DNA of 64,000 nucleotides from Hemerocallis citrina (taxonomy: Eukaryota > Streptophyta > Magnoliopsida > Asparagales > Asphodelaceae). The notes under the pieces are model-generated. The model was not told where the DNA came from, ran no database searches, and worked only from the letters and a program-made list of their open reading frames with translations. The position numbers and the translations under genes are program-made. Shown one piece after another: positions 20,531 to 31,703 of this stretch (the stretch's first letter is position 1; each line of letters starts with the position of its first letter). The DNA lies in assembly GCA_017893485.1 (NCBI GenBank), contig CM030366.1, positions 72,575,469 through 72,639,468 on the forward strand. The letters are read 5' to 3'.

Positions 20531-21286
20531 ACTCCTATTAGAAGGAAAAAAAAAACTCTTTGTAAGGTGTGAAGGCTTTCACGTGTGGAAAGGGAACATA
20601 GAAAGTCTTCCAACCATTAGACTTGCTCTTAGTGGTTGCAATTTTGTTGGCCGAGAGTTGGGTCTTGTTGTTGGATTGCAGTTTTGAGTGGTAACTTTTA
20701 TCTTAATTTAACCTAGAATTTTGATACTCTATATTTTAATTCGAATAATTCTTGAAGTGCTGTACTTTGCTTCTCTAATTTTTCATATTGCATTTGAAAA
20801 TTTCATATACCAGGTGCGCAATTGTTGGCCAATTTACCACAGTAATAGTACAATTGCCAAACACATATTTGGGACAAATTTGTTGTGAAATTGAAAGAAG
20901 AAAAAAAAAATTGCATTCTTCTCCTATCCAAAGAGCCCCTAACTAAGAATGAAATGATAGAAGAGAAACAAAAGAAAAAAGAAAAAAGAAAATAAAGAAG
21001 AAAGCAGGTATGGAATGTACTGGATTCTTTCACTCACACAAAAAGGAAAAAAGGGGATTTACTGGAAAAGAAAGAAAGGGAGATCCCTCAGAAAAAAAAC
21101 AAAAAACAAAAAAAAAACTTACTTGGGGAAGGATAACAACAAAATCCACGGATAATCTGCAGAGATATTTTAAAACCCTAAAAAGACTAAACTTGGAAAG
21201 ACAGATTAAAGACAAAAACTAATAATCTGAACCAGTTACAAATATTGACACTGTCACATGCTTATACTACGCAAATTAAAGTACGC
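20531..21286. other. Spacer with right arm of the split hairpin
   Basis: The first 90 bp ('actcctattagaagg', 'aggctttcacgtgtggaaag') complement the arm left of the copia element. The rest is AT-rich with A-runs near 20900-21120. ORFs such as 20803-21033 (-), 21010-21222 (+) and 21030-21215 (-) are low-complexity Lys- or Phe-rich and were not recognised as genes. Confidence 0.5.
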
Positions 21287-21295
21287 ACATTGTCC

Positions 21296-22575
21296 GAATT
21301 TTTTCCCAAAATGACCTGCGTTTGAAAGTTTTTACCAAACTGAGCTACTTTTTTAAAAATTTCTCAAACTGACCTACTCTCTGTGTTAAAAAACGAGTTT
21401 GGTAAAAATTCCATCGCTTTTTGAGACAACGAGTGTAAAATTTGGGTTTTTTTTATTTCTCCCTGGCCAAGACTCGCTGTCTCAAAAAGCGAGTGGGTTT
21501 TTCCCAAACTCGCTTTTTGAGACAACGAGTGTCGTTTAGGGGTTTTTAATATCCCAGGCTCGTTTTATTTCCTCTCCTTATCTTCATTTTTACTTTTTCT
21601 TATCTCCATTCTCACTCTCTCCTTAACTCCAAAATCCAAAATTCTAGTTTCCCAAAATCGATCTCCTACTCACAAAATCTCCTATAAATCTAAATATATT
21701 TACTTAATCTTTTCCAACCGTCTCAACTTTTACTCTCAAAACCCTAAATTCATCTTCCAAAAGATCAATATTTTGATCTCTGAAAATTTCTCAACTCCAC
21801 AGTCGCGTTATCAGAAAGCGATGTGGTTTTGCCTACACTCGCTTTTTCAGAAAGCGATTGTAGGCAAAATCCAATCGCTTTCTGAGAAAGCGACTGTGGA
21901 GGTTTTTCCCAGACTCGCTTTCTAAGAAAGCGAGTTTAGAAAAAAAAAATCCAATTCAAGCTGCATATGCAGTCTGCCGTATACATTCATATCTACTCTA
22001 ACATCTATGAATCTAAATTCATTCACAATCTCTAAACTTCCAATGATTTTGAAATAAATGTGAATGAAACAATGTTGAATTATAAAATTTCCAGAGGCAA
22101 AATATGGATCTTTCGGAAGATGGGTAGGATTTGGAAAGTAGAAATTAGGAGGGTTGGGAAAGATTAAGTGAATATATTTAGATTTATAGGAGATTTTGTG
22201 GGTAGGAGGTCGATTTTGGGAGGCTAGGATTTTGGGTTTCGGAGTTAAGGAGAGGGTAAAAATGGATATAAGAAAGAGTAAGAATGGTGATAAGGAGAGG
22301 AAAAAAATGAGCCTGAGGTATTAAAAACCTCCAAACGACACTCGATGTCTCAAAAAAAGAGTTTGAAAAAAATCCACTCGCTTTTAAAGACAGCGAGTCT
22401 TGGTCAGGGAGAAATCAAAAAAACCCAAATCTCACACTCGCTGTGTCAAAAAGTAATGAGATTTTTACCAAACTCACTTTTTGAGACAGCGAGCAGGTCT
22501 GTTTGGGAATTTTTAAAAAAAGTAGGTCAGTTTGGAAAAAACTTTTAAAAAGTAGGTCATTTTGGGAAAAAATTC
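21296..22575. mobile_element. Foldback Mutator-like element (non-autonomous)
   Basis: Perfect 9-bp target duplication ACATTGTCC (21287-21295 and 22576-22584), the hallmark length for Mutator elements. Termini are GAATTTTTTCCCAAAATGACC and its complement, in inverted orientation. The arms extend about 450-500 bp each: 'aaatctcctataaatctaaatatatttac' near 21690 (quoted in part) pairs with its complement near 22170. Only about 250 bp in the middle is unpaired. The centre and arms hold repeated small palindromes of the type ACTCGCTTT...AAAGCGAGT. No transposase or coding capacity is present. Confidence 0.9.
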
Positions 22576-22587
22576 ACATTGTCCTTA

Positions 22588-22759
22588 GGAGAATGCTACA
22601 ACTACAATCTTTACAACCTTAAACCTTAGATGGTACAATCTCATTGGAGATGTATATAATCCACTACAACATATCCTACAATACATTCTAATAAGATTGT
22701 GCCATTTAAAGTTGTAGAAAAAAAGATTGAAAGAAAAGATTGTAGATGTAGCACTACCC
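22588..22759. mobile_element. Mutator-type MITE, 172 bp
   Basis: Termini GGAGAATGCTACAACTACAATC and, inverted, GGGTAGTGCTACATCTACAATC. The 9-bp duplication TTGTCCTTA lies at 22579-22587 and 22760-22768. Its left duplication overlaps the right duplication of the larger foldback element. The termini resemble those of the outer MITE at 62775-63550, so both probably belong to one family. Confidence 0.8.
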
Positions 22760-22768
22760 TTGTCCTTA

Positions 22769-23131
22769 ATCAAACCAGAAACATAACCAGCAATGCAACC
22801 TCCGATTTAATATGAGGCCAGGGATGGAAAAAAGCCTTGGTTAGTCCAAGCTCGTGCAGAGTGCTATGTAGCCTATTCTGGTAGTCTGATCACTATGTCA
22901 TGCCTCGATTAATTGAAGTTCTGTAGCATTAATTCCAAAAAAGTTCAGTTCGGTCCCTCATATATCAACCAGTAGTAGGTAGTGGAGTATTTTGTACCAT
23001 CTTCTTCTTCCTTTTTTTTTCCCTCTTTTTGTTTACCCTTGTACTGTGGCTGAGAAAATATATAATCTTCTACAATGGTGGCTTAAAGGACGAATTGAGC
23101 CAAGTATGGATTTGACTTATTGAAGACCTAA
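22769..23131. other. Unassigned spacer
   Basis: Non-coding DNA with a pyrimidine-rich stretch near 23000-23030. No gene or repeat boundary was recognised. Confidence 0.5.
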
Positions 23132-23749
23132 GAGCATTCACTTTCGTGATTGCTAAAAAATGACAAAATATAATTATACATATACCAATTAGATATTTGC
23201 TGCAATAGTGAAATGCTATACTATAGCAATAAAAAAAATTTGATCGGACGGAACTCTAAATTCTGTTCCCCGAAAAAAAATAAAATTATGGGCATTTTTA
23301 ATAATTAAATTTGAATATTTTAATAATTTTAATAATTAAAAAAAATTAAAAACAGGGGACGGATCTTCAAGATCGGCCCAAGGTAAGAAGTGAAAAAAAA
23401 AAAAAAATGGGACGGAGTAAGTTCCGTCCCATATAAAAAAATTATTTTTTTATTTGGAACGGATCTTGAAGATCCGTCCAAGGTTAGAAGTGAAAAAAAA
23501 GTTGGGACGAAGCTTCAAGATCCGTCCGATATAATAAAAAATAATTTTTTTATTTGGGACGGATCTTGAAGCTCCGTCCCAACTCTTGAAGATCCGTCCG
23601 CTATAATATGCATATTCTTATAGCTGCTATCAAATATAGCATTGTTCTGTAGTGATTTTGCCAAAATATGAATAAATAGCAAACGACTGCAAAGTCGAAA
23701 TTGCTATAATATGAATAAAATGGAAATTTAGCAACGACTGTGGATGCTC
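23132..23749. mobile_element. MITE with TAA target duplication (1)
   Basis: Ends GAGCATTCACTTTCGTGATTGCT and, inverted, GAGCATCCACAGTCGTTGCT; flanked by TAA at 23129-23131 and 23750-23752, the 3-bp form typical of PIF/Harbinger (Tourist-like) MITEs. The interior has several copies of a palindromic word around 'ggatcttgaagatcc' with 'gtcc' flanks (near 23357, 23460, 23515, 23560 and 23590). Non-coding. Confidence 0.65.
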
Positions 23750-23763
23750 TAAGGATGCTCTAA

Positions 23764-24296
23764 GAGCATCTGTAGTCGTTGGCCAAATACCTATTTTTTG
23801 GGTTTGAGGTGAACAGTTTTCTGCCAATTTTAGGAGAAGAAATGGAAAAGCCAAAATTTGGAACTTGGAACATGATATCTCGTCCGTCGATGAGTTTTTT
23901 TTTATATTATTAAGTAGATCGGATGGGATATGATATCTTGTCCGATCGATTTTCTAAAATTAAAAAAAAAAAAAAAAGAAATCAAAAAACGAGATCATAT
24001 CCCGTCCAACCCATGAATAGTTGTCATTTTTGATTTTTAAATCCTCTACTTTAGGCCTATACTTCATAATTATAGGCCATTAACTCTTTTATTCGGAAAT
24101 TCTTTTTTTCGGACGGAATATGATATCCCATCCGATGTTTTTTGGGGAAAAAAAAATTTTGCTCTCACGAAATATGATATTCCGTCCGTCAAAGATATGG
24201 AAAATTTTAGGTTTAGACGACTACTGCTCATTTCCAAAATTTCTATTACTACATGACAAATACCCAAATTTTGGGTATAGCCTGGAGTGTGGTTGG
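23764..24296. mobile_element. MITE with TAA target duplication (2)
   Basis: Begins GAGCATCTGTAGTCGTTGG, the same terminus as the inner MITE at 62903-63498. It is flanked by TAA at 23761-23763 and 24297-24299. The right end (…ggagtgtggttgg) matches the left one only loosely, but the subterminal 'caaatacccaaattttgggtat' type sequence is shared. The interior carries 'gatatgatatc' and 'cgtccg' words. It starts 11 bp after the preceding MITE's right TAA. Confidence 0.55.
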
Positions 24297-24299
24297 TAA

Positions 24300-25475
24300 G
24301 CAATATATAGACAAAAAAGTGGAAAACTAAATGAATTTCGAATCAACTTATTATGTATATAGGTTTTGAGATTCCATGCATGAAAGCTTCACTTCGTTTA
24401 CTTTCTTCTCCTATTGTCACTCTCCGCACCCTAAAGCAGTACTCTAATGAGACTGGTTGGTTGGTTTTAATTATGTTCGTACCAAGTAATGTTGCCTACG
24501 TTGGAGTTTCTATTAGATTTAAGGTGTGTTTGGCCCAGCTTAAAATTAGCTTCTCTTCTTCTTTCAAAGGAGAAGCTGAGCCAAACAGATACCTATGAAA
24601 AGCTCTACAAAAGGAGAAGTAGCTTAATTTTAGTGAAAAAAGGAGATTTGATAGAAGCCCTCCAGAGCAACTTCTTGCTAGTTTTTTTTTTCTTTTTCAT
24701 GTTTCTCTTTTTTTTTCCCTTCCCACATATCAAACCTCTCCATTAACCCTAACAGCCGCTGCCTTCCCTTGCCGAACATCCTCCGCCTTCCCTCGCTGTG
24801 CTGCCATTCTCGCGCCGCCGACTCTCATCGCCTCGCACTCAAATAGCAGCTGCATTAATGGAAAATAGAAATCGTTAATATTCCATTTTATGATATTGTT
24901 GACACTTTATCAAGACTTTGTCATTGAATAACCCATTTTGAATGAAATGATACATTTCATAAAGTATCGTGGCCCTTTAAATTTTTTAATAAAATATTTT
25001 GTTTTTTATTCTTAAATAAAATCAAAAGCTTAAATTGAGTATAAAAGTAGCTTACAATTGATATATATATTATGCCAAACAACTTTTAGTTTGAAAGTAG
25101 CTTTGAAGTTTAAAAAAAATAGACTTTTCAAACAGCTTCAGCTTTTAATTTCAAAGCTCTGCTTTCTGATTTCTTCTTCTGAAGTAGTTTTAAAGTCCAA
25201 AAAAGATAGGTCAATAGCAACCTTAGATCTATTTGAGAAAAATAATGTGTTACATTATTGAGGCATAATACAAGTAGATTAAAAAAAAAAGATAGAATTG
25301 AGGACTACACAATAATAGCCATAGAAGATAAAGACTACATATTAATATCCGCAAAAGAGATAAGGAGTACATAATGATTCTAGTAAACATATAAGGACCA
25401 CATTCTAAATGTGGCAGAATTTATATATGTTATCAATTTCTACGTATATTGCAACAACAATAATTGTGATTCAGT
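24300..25475. other. Spacer with hairpins of MITE type, no gene
   Basis: A hairpin of 'gtttggcccagctt' (near 24528) and 'aagctgagccaaac' (near 24570) lies in a region whose far edge near 25073 reads 'atgccaaacaac'. This could be one decayed MITE (about 24520-25085) with GTTTGGC-type termini, but no duplication was resolved. The ORFs 24353-24746 and 25058-25261 have no recognisable domain. Confidence 0.4.
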
Positions 25476-25852
25476 GCAGCATCTAGGGATGGCAAGTGGG
25501 CTCGGTCAACCGTCGACCCGTCTGCGACCCGCCCATATAACCCGGTCTGTAAAACGGCTGTTCGGGTTTGGGTCGAACCCGTGAACAGTAACGGATCGAC
25601 CTGGGTCGCAAAAATACCGAATCGAACCCACCGAACCCGACTCGCGAACCCGTTAAAATCACCCCCAACCCGCCCGCCAACCTACGGGTCGACCCGCGGG
25701 TTGCGAACCGTTTCACCCAAACGGGTCAAACGTTCAACCCGCCACGGGCCGACCGTTGACCCGCGGGTCAGTGTGCCGTTGGGCACTGTTCACCATAGAG
25801 CAGCAACGACTCTTTTTTTTGTTCTTTTTTTTGGTTTTTTTAATTTTCAGCC

Positions 25853-25860
25853 TATAAATA
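25853..25860 (+). promoter_or_regulatory. TATA box of the hAT transposase gene
   Basis: TATAAATA lies just inside the left ACCCG-rich end and about 510 bp upstream of the transposase ATG at 26368. The gap suggests a long, possibly spliced leader; 'tgtgtag|g' at 26334-26341 could be an acceptor. Confidence 0.55.
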
Positions 25861-26367
25861 CCCCCCCAAAACCCCATCAAAAAAAATCACACCTTACTCT
25901 CTTACTCTCTCTACTATTATTACTCATTTCTAAGCAATTTGTGAACAATTGAAGTATTGAATAAACAAGTGTTCAAGGCATATACACGATCAAATTCCAA
26001 TCGTATTGAAATCAAAATTCAACAACGTCTTCAACTCTTCAACTCTCGTCCAACTCTAAGTGATCAAGTCTTCAACTCTCCTACAAGCTCTCCCCAACTC
26101 TTCAATTCCGGATTTGAGGAATTCTACTTCTACTTCTATTCTTATTTTCACAGATTTTTTTATATACGCGTATCCACGATGAACAGTATCAAAATTTCAT
26201 ATCTCTCTTCTTCTTATTTTATTTTTGTTGTAGTTATAATTTTTCGTATCTTAACCGTTTGTTGGTTGTTTTATCTTCTCTATCTTAACTCTCTTATTTT
26301 CTAGATTTTTTTTATAACTCATCACTCCTACATTGTGTAGGTTTTTTTTAACATACATTACTACATT

Positions 26368-28518
26368 ATGTCTAAATCACGCGGTAGCGGTCGTAGCCAA
26401 AGTGGGCAAGATTCCACCGGCACTTTCTATAGGCCACCAATTGTCCAAATTAGTGAGCCCACCGAAGAGTACCATGATCCTCCTACCCAACAATGGGGTA
26501 CACACGATGAGGTTGGAGGATACATACAATTAGAAGAAGAACAATCACCACAACAACCAACCGAAACAACACAACCCCGTAGTATTAGGAAAAGTCGAGG
26601 AGAAAGTAGTGATTGGCATAAGTTTTACGATTATATCCCGGACGAAGAAACTCTGGGTATAGGTTTGAAAGTTTGTAAAACATGTTCTAAGGCATACAAA
26701 TTCAAGAGGGGTGATAGCACCGGTACAATTAGTAGACACATCCAAAATAACCATAAAGACCTTCTTGTTGACCTACCCGGCCAACAAAAAATCAACTCTA
26801 GGACCGGTCTAGTTGATAGCCACCCTTATGATCCCGATCTTGTTCGCCGGGAAATGGCCCAATTAGTAATAAAGGAAGAGTTACCATTTTCCTATCCTGA
26901 GAGTAGGGACTTGAAAAATTTTAATCAAACGGCCTTAAACTCTCATTTTAGAAGAATCCCGAGAAATACTTGCAAATCGGATTGTTTTAAAGTGTACAAT
27001 GAAATGAAGGACGCTTTGATTGCAATTTTATAGAGTTTAACTTGTAGAGTTAGTTTAACTTCGGATTGTTGGACGGGAGTCAACAATATTCCAACGATGG
27101 GAATAACCTGTCATTGGATCGACAATGGTTGGATTCTTCAAAAAAGAATCATATCACTTGCTGCGTTGCCGTATCCCCATAGTGGCGATGAAATAGCAAA
27201 CCGTATTTTAGAAATTTGTGATATTTTTTCTATTCGCGATAAAATTATGTGTATTAGTTTTGATAATGCATCTAACAATAATGCAGCAATTACTACATTA
27301 AAATCTGTATTAAACCCTCCATCTGACAATATTTTTCATATTAGATGTGCATGTCATATTTTAAATTTATGTGTTCAAGATGCATTAAAAATAGCCGATC
27401 CATATATACTTAAAATTAGAAATTTTTTACATTTCATTGCATTAAGTCCCAGCGTATTTCAAGAATAGAAAAATTGGTGTGGGATTTCAAGTGTACCTTT
27501 TAGAAGATTTTTAAAGGATGTTAAATACCGATGGAACTCTACTTTTGATTTACTACATGTTGTTACTGACTATAAAGCAGTTGTAAATGATTTTTGTATC
27601 GTAAAAAATATGTCAAATTTTGAAATGACTCCCACCGATTGGTTTTATGCCGAATCTTTGTTAAAATTTTTAGAACCTTTTAAAACCGCAACTTTAAAAT
27701 TTTCAAAAACATATGAATCTACTTCTAGTAGCATTTTTATTTCAATATTTAGTATGATGCAAATATTTAACGAAATGTTAAATAATACTTTTGTTGGTGA
27801 TATTGTAAAAGCTGCATATAAAAAAATTTTGAAGTATTTTTATCCTCCTCCTATGTTGATTTGCGTTGCTACCGTTATGGATCCTCGTATCAAATTAGAA
27901 GGTACAAAGAGTCTGATTGAAATATTTTTTTCATTACTTGGGAAAAATGAAGAAATAGAAATAGTAATTGATTGCACTTTTTTTTAGTTATATTTAAATC
28001 TACATTAAAGAACTTGTATGATTATTATGATCGATCTTTTGCTTCTAGTAGTACAACTTCTGTAGTTAGTTCTTCTTCTGATAGTTCCAAAGGTAAGGGT
28101 AAAAGTAAATTTGATGATAGTACATTTAATTTACTTGTACAAATTCAATCCAAAAAATCTAGGACTAATCAACCAAATGAATTAAATTGGTATAGCCAAC
28201 AAGATTCTGTGTCTTCTTCTTCTCCACTTGATATTTTACAATGGTGGAAAAGACCATGAACACACTTATAGTATTCGGTCATATATGGCTAAAGATTTAC
28301 TAACTCCTCCTGTCTCTACAGTTGCTTCTGAAAGTGCATTTTCTTCAAGTGGCAGAGTTCTAACTGATTACAGGAATCGCTTGAAGTCCGACACGTTAGA
28401 GATGTTCGTTTGCACAGAAGACTGGCTGAAAGCTGAAGATAGGACACAAGAGAAAGCATTATCTATGTCCACAAGTGGGAGCAACTTGCCGGAAGAACAA
28501 CAACAACAACAACAATAG
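26368..28518 (+). pseudogene. hAT transposase with BED zinc finger (two stops, two frameshifts)
   Basis: The transposase cuts and re-inserts the element in the nucleus. ATG at 26368 opens a 221-codon N-terminal part with a BED-type zinc finger (CKTCSKAYKFKRGD, then SRHIQNNH). A TAG at 27031 interrupts the frame, which then continues unchanged: TSDCWTG (27061) carrying the first catalytic Asp, SFDNASNN (about 27258) the second, and RCACHILNL. A second TAG follows at 27466. From 27610 the same frame gives the central helical part (MDPRIKLEG). A frameshift near the T-run at 27977-27984 and another near 28250 precede the C-terminal dimerisation domain (PVSTVASESAFSSSGRVL, YRNRLKSDTLEM). The ORF ends in a Gln run at 28516. 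Family: RICESLEEPER/DAYSLEEPER-like hAT proteins. Confidence 0.93.
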
Positions 28519-28818
28519 CAACCAAAATAAAGAATTCAAGACCAACAACAACAAATTCAAGGCCATCAACTTGAAGACAATTGTAAATAGATAAAAAAAT
28601 TGTATTATATCTGTACTTGTTATTTCAAATTAGAAAAATTGAAGTAAATTGAAATTGTATATAAGAAATATGTTAGTGTATAAAACAAATTTGTGAATTG
28701 AATTCTTTATTTCATTAGAAATTGTGAAACTTGTATAACTTAAAATCATATGAATAATATTTCAATATTTTTTGGCAATTTCACTCTTTCAATCTTATTA
28801 TTATTATTACGATTTTTA

Positions 28819-28851
<33 letters not shown>

Positions 28852-28890
28852 TTATGTTAAAAAATAAAATTAAAAAAAAAACCTATCTAA
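28519..28890. repeat. 3' untranslated part of the hAT element with (TTA)n microsatellite
   Basis: AT-rich DNA following the transposase, with a TTA/ATT trinucleotide run at about 28795-28853. No further gene. Confidence 0.75.
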
Positions 28891-29133
28891 ATGGGCCAAC
28901 CCGCGAACCGACCCGACCCGGGCTGGACCCAAATGGGTTCACAGGTTGGGCGGGTCGCCATTTCCACTTTTCAAGCCGGCCCAGCCCGGCCTAGTTAAGC
29001 CACCAACCCGGCATGAACTCGCCCAAGTCAACATCCAACCCGGGCAGGGTCCGACCCTAGCCCGGCCCGTTCGACCCGAATGCCAACCCTAGCAGCATCA
29101 ATGTTTACTTGCAGAATTCTTCCAAAGGTGATA

Positions 29134-29772
29134 TGTTGTTATCGCTGCTTATTTTGGTATGGAAACAAACAGATAGTGAGTTTATATTTGGAAAAAAACT
29201 ACTAAAGATCTAACATTTGATCGTCGCTGTAAAAAATTGTTAGAGCTCCTGAGATTGAATTTGAATCGTTGAAGAGCACCTTGATCTGGATTTGATAGTT
29301 TCTAGCGTAGCTGATGGACCTGCAAAAAGCCTGAAATACCGAGGATGGCCCCGGCGATAGACCATCCGATGCTCAAGTTAGAACCAAAGAGAGAAAGAGA
29401 GTTTGAAAGAGAAATTGTTGAATACCTTTTGACTGAGGGAAGGGAGAGGGTATTTATAGACCTGAGAAATAGTTAGGAGATTGATATGAATCTATTACAT
29501 CCTGTTGATTCTCCACATTTTAAGAGATAGAATAGGCTACTCTCTTATTGGGGATAAGAGATTTTACTTAGAACCTTCATTGGCTGAGTATCTCTCCTAG
29601 TGGGCCTAGTCGCTTTTAATGGGTTTGAAAGCGACACATATCTTCATAATAAGTCTCAAAACGACCCGAACATGTTAAAGAGGTCGTTTACTGTTAATCT
29701 GTATGTGGAAGCTTTAAGATCTGAGCTGAATCGTACAACCCTGATTTTCTATAATTTTTACCATTGTTATAA
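29134..29772 (-). repeat. 3' LTR of Tat copy 2
   Basis: Shares with the LTR at 50730-51312 the phrases 'caaacagatagtgagtttatat', 'tatttatagacctgagaaa', 'cctgttgattctcc', 'gtgggcctagtcgctttta' and the closing 'tttttaccatt' (each quoted in part). TATA on the minus strand corresponds to plus-strand tatttata near 29451-29458. The adjoining minus-strand polypurine tract GGGAGTGGGGGAC (29786-29774) fixes this as the 3' copy. It begins only 35 bp right of the hAT target duplication. Confidence 0.85.
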
Positions 29773-29773
29773 G

Positions 29774-29786
29774 TCCCCCACTCCCG
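29774..29786 (-). other. Polypurine tract of Tat copy 2
   Basis: Minus-strand GGGAGTGGGGGAC directly abuts the 3' LTR, as required for plus-strand DNA priming. Confidence 0.7.
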
Positions 29787-31520
29787 GAAAATAATTTTCT
29801 TGTATTTCGTGAAGTAGTTTGTCTTGTTACGGAGTTCTGGGTTACTATCTTGGCTTTTAGGGACGATTAGATATACCTGGAACTTTTTGAAAGCTTTTGG
29901 AGGTGGTGAATATTTTCCTGGGTTTCTTCGAATTTTTCTGGAATTTTCCATAATATTTTCGGTTTTTTAATAATTTTTTTCCCAATTAATAATTGCTTTT
30001 TCGAATTTTTCAATTAATTATTCCAAATTTTATTTAATTTTAAGAATTTAATAATTATTTTTAATTATTAATTAAAATTTTAAATTTTAAATGATTTTGG
30101 GGGAATTTTTATTAATTAATCTAACCTAGCGCGAATTTTGAAGCAATCGCATGCATTGATCATGCCTTGGCTCACCCACTGATGAGATCGGGCTATGGTG
30201 ATGAAGCAGTTGTGATGAAGGGTGACGTGGCTTCATCTAGAGCATCCATTAAGCTCGGGCTCATCCGCTGAGTGAAACGAATGGTTAAGAAGTGGTCGGA
30301 AGAAAGGAGGCAGCAGGGCTGCATCGAGCGCGTCCTTCATAGTGGGGCTCGCTTCAACGAGCTAGCCCGTGGCGACCAAGCTTGTGGGGACCAAGGTTCG
30401 ACAACTAGGGTTTCAGCGAGCAAGCTCGTGGCAACCATGGCGATCAAGCCTTCTTCCTCGTCGAGCAAAGCTTCAGGCGACCAAGGTGACCAAATTCTTC
30501 GTTGAGCAAAGGTATTGGGCAAGCTGAGCTCTTCGGCAACCAAGCTATAGGGTACCAAACTCTTGGAGATCATCTTCATGGAGACCAAGCCCCTTCGGCA
30601 AGCAAAGCTTCTTCGGCGAGCGTAGCTTCAGGCGACCAACTCTTTTGGCTTCATTGTTCATGTGTTTGTTTGAGGCATAAGCTTGGCTAATTTGGATCCT
30701 TGTTCATCTCCGAAGTGGGTTTGATTTTGGTCGGGCTTGAGGTTGAGTTTTGTGGAGCTATGGTTTGGCAAAGCTTGAGTTGGGTTCAGGGTTGAGTTTG
30801 TTTGCTGGCTGATCTCAGAGTTGAGCTCGTTGTTGTCTTCGAAGCTCTTTGTCGACTTCCCACTCTTGTTCATCTCTGAACTCTTTGGGGGAGTTCGGGT
30901 TGGAGTTGGAGTTGCTGTTAGATTGAAAGTTTTGGAGTTGGAGTTCTTCTAAGCCTCTCCTTATAGCCGGGGTTGTTGATAGGGTTTGGAGCTTCAGGTT
31001 TAAAGCTTTGTTTTTGTAGCTTCAGGTTTGAAGCCTTGTCTTTGGAGTTCCCATTGATCTCGGGTTGGAGTTTTGTGGAGCTTCGTGTTTGAAGCTTGAG
31101 CTGTGAGGAGCTAGAGTGTGTTGAAGCTTTAGAGTATTAGGTTTGATGTTGGAATCTTGTGTGAAATCTTTTTAATCTTGTTAAGTTGTAGTTTTTTGGC
31201 CAATCTTCTGGTTGATGTTGGGTCTTCGTTTGTGCCCACCAAGTGTTTGTTGATTGGCCTACCCCTTTGAGTTCAAAACTTTACTTGATTTCAGGGTTCG
31301 AGTAAGTTGGTTATCATCTATCTTGGTTTGAAGATTCTTTGAGTTTTCACCCACCAAGTATTTGTTGAGTGGTCTATCCCATCAAATCTCTCTTTCGTCG
31401 ACCATGCGTTGTGTTGTTTGCTTGTTTTGTTGACCAAACATTTCATTGTGGGACGATTACTCTTATTGATTTGGGTGTTGAGTGCTTCGATTGTCGGATC
31501 TTGTGGATGGCTCAGATGTT
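29787..31520. other. Non-coding part of Tat copy 2 between 3' LTR and antisense gene
   Basis: AT-rich to about 30110. It is followed by degenerate short repeats: words like 'ggcgaccaag', 'gcgagcaaagcttc' and 'tcggcgag' recur at 30355-30640, and 'gagcttcaggtttgaag'-type words at 30980-31110. ORFs here (30272-30505 and 30502-30690 +, 30337-30588 and 30658-30873 -) follow these repeats in several frames and are not credible genes. No RT, RNase H or integrase motif was seen on either strand. Confidence 0.55.
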
Positions 31521-31560
31521 GCCACGTGACAATCTGATCTTGGAGGCTCTATAAATAAGA
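31521..31560 (+). promoter_or_regulatory. Promoter of the antisense gene: G-box and TATA box
   Basis: GCCACGTGAC (G-box core CACGTG at 31523-31528) lies 21 bp upstream of TATAAATA at 31550-31557. A pyrimidine-rich leader follows ('ccacctccactttctctctc'), then the first in-frame ATG candidates near 31704-31768. The direction is opposite to the element's own transcription. Confidence 0.6.
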
Positions 31561-31703
31561 CCCAATCTCACTCCCAAATTGCTCATTTACCACCTCCACT
31601 TTCTCTCTCTACAAACTTTTGAGAGCTTCTCTCTCTAGATATTGTGATAGTTTACCGGGCGGTGCTAGTGGTTTGCCTGGTGGTTTAACAGTGGTGCAAG
31701 CGA

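Larger units (their letters stand above)
25484..29091 (+). mobile_element. Full-length hAT (Ac-like) DNA transposon, inactivated
   Basis: A perfect 8-bp duplication GCAGCATC (25476-25483 and 29092-29099) flanks termini TAGGGATGGCA and TGCCAACCCTA, an Ac-type inverted repeat with one mismatch. Both subterminal regions (25495-25790 and 28885-29080) are dense in ACCCG/CGGGT words, the binding-site type arrays of hAT elements. A transposase gene occupies 26368 to about 28518, with a TATAAATA box at 25853-25860. The length of 3608 bp fits an autonomous element. Stops and frameshifts in the transposase make it inactive, though its ends could still be mobilised in trans. Confidence 0.95.

Noticed and set aside
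25581..25952. Thr/Arg/Pro-rich ORF at the hAT left end
   Set aside because: It is the translation of the ACCCG subterminal array.
30272..30873. ORFs with repeated GDQ-type peptides on both strands
   Set aside because: They derive from degenerate 'ggcgaccaag' DNA repeats and occur in several frames at once.
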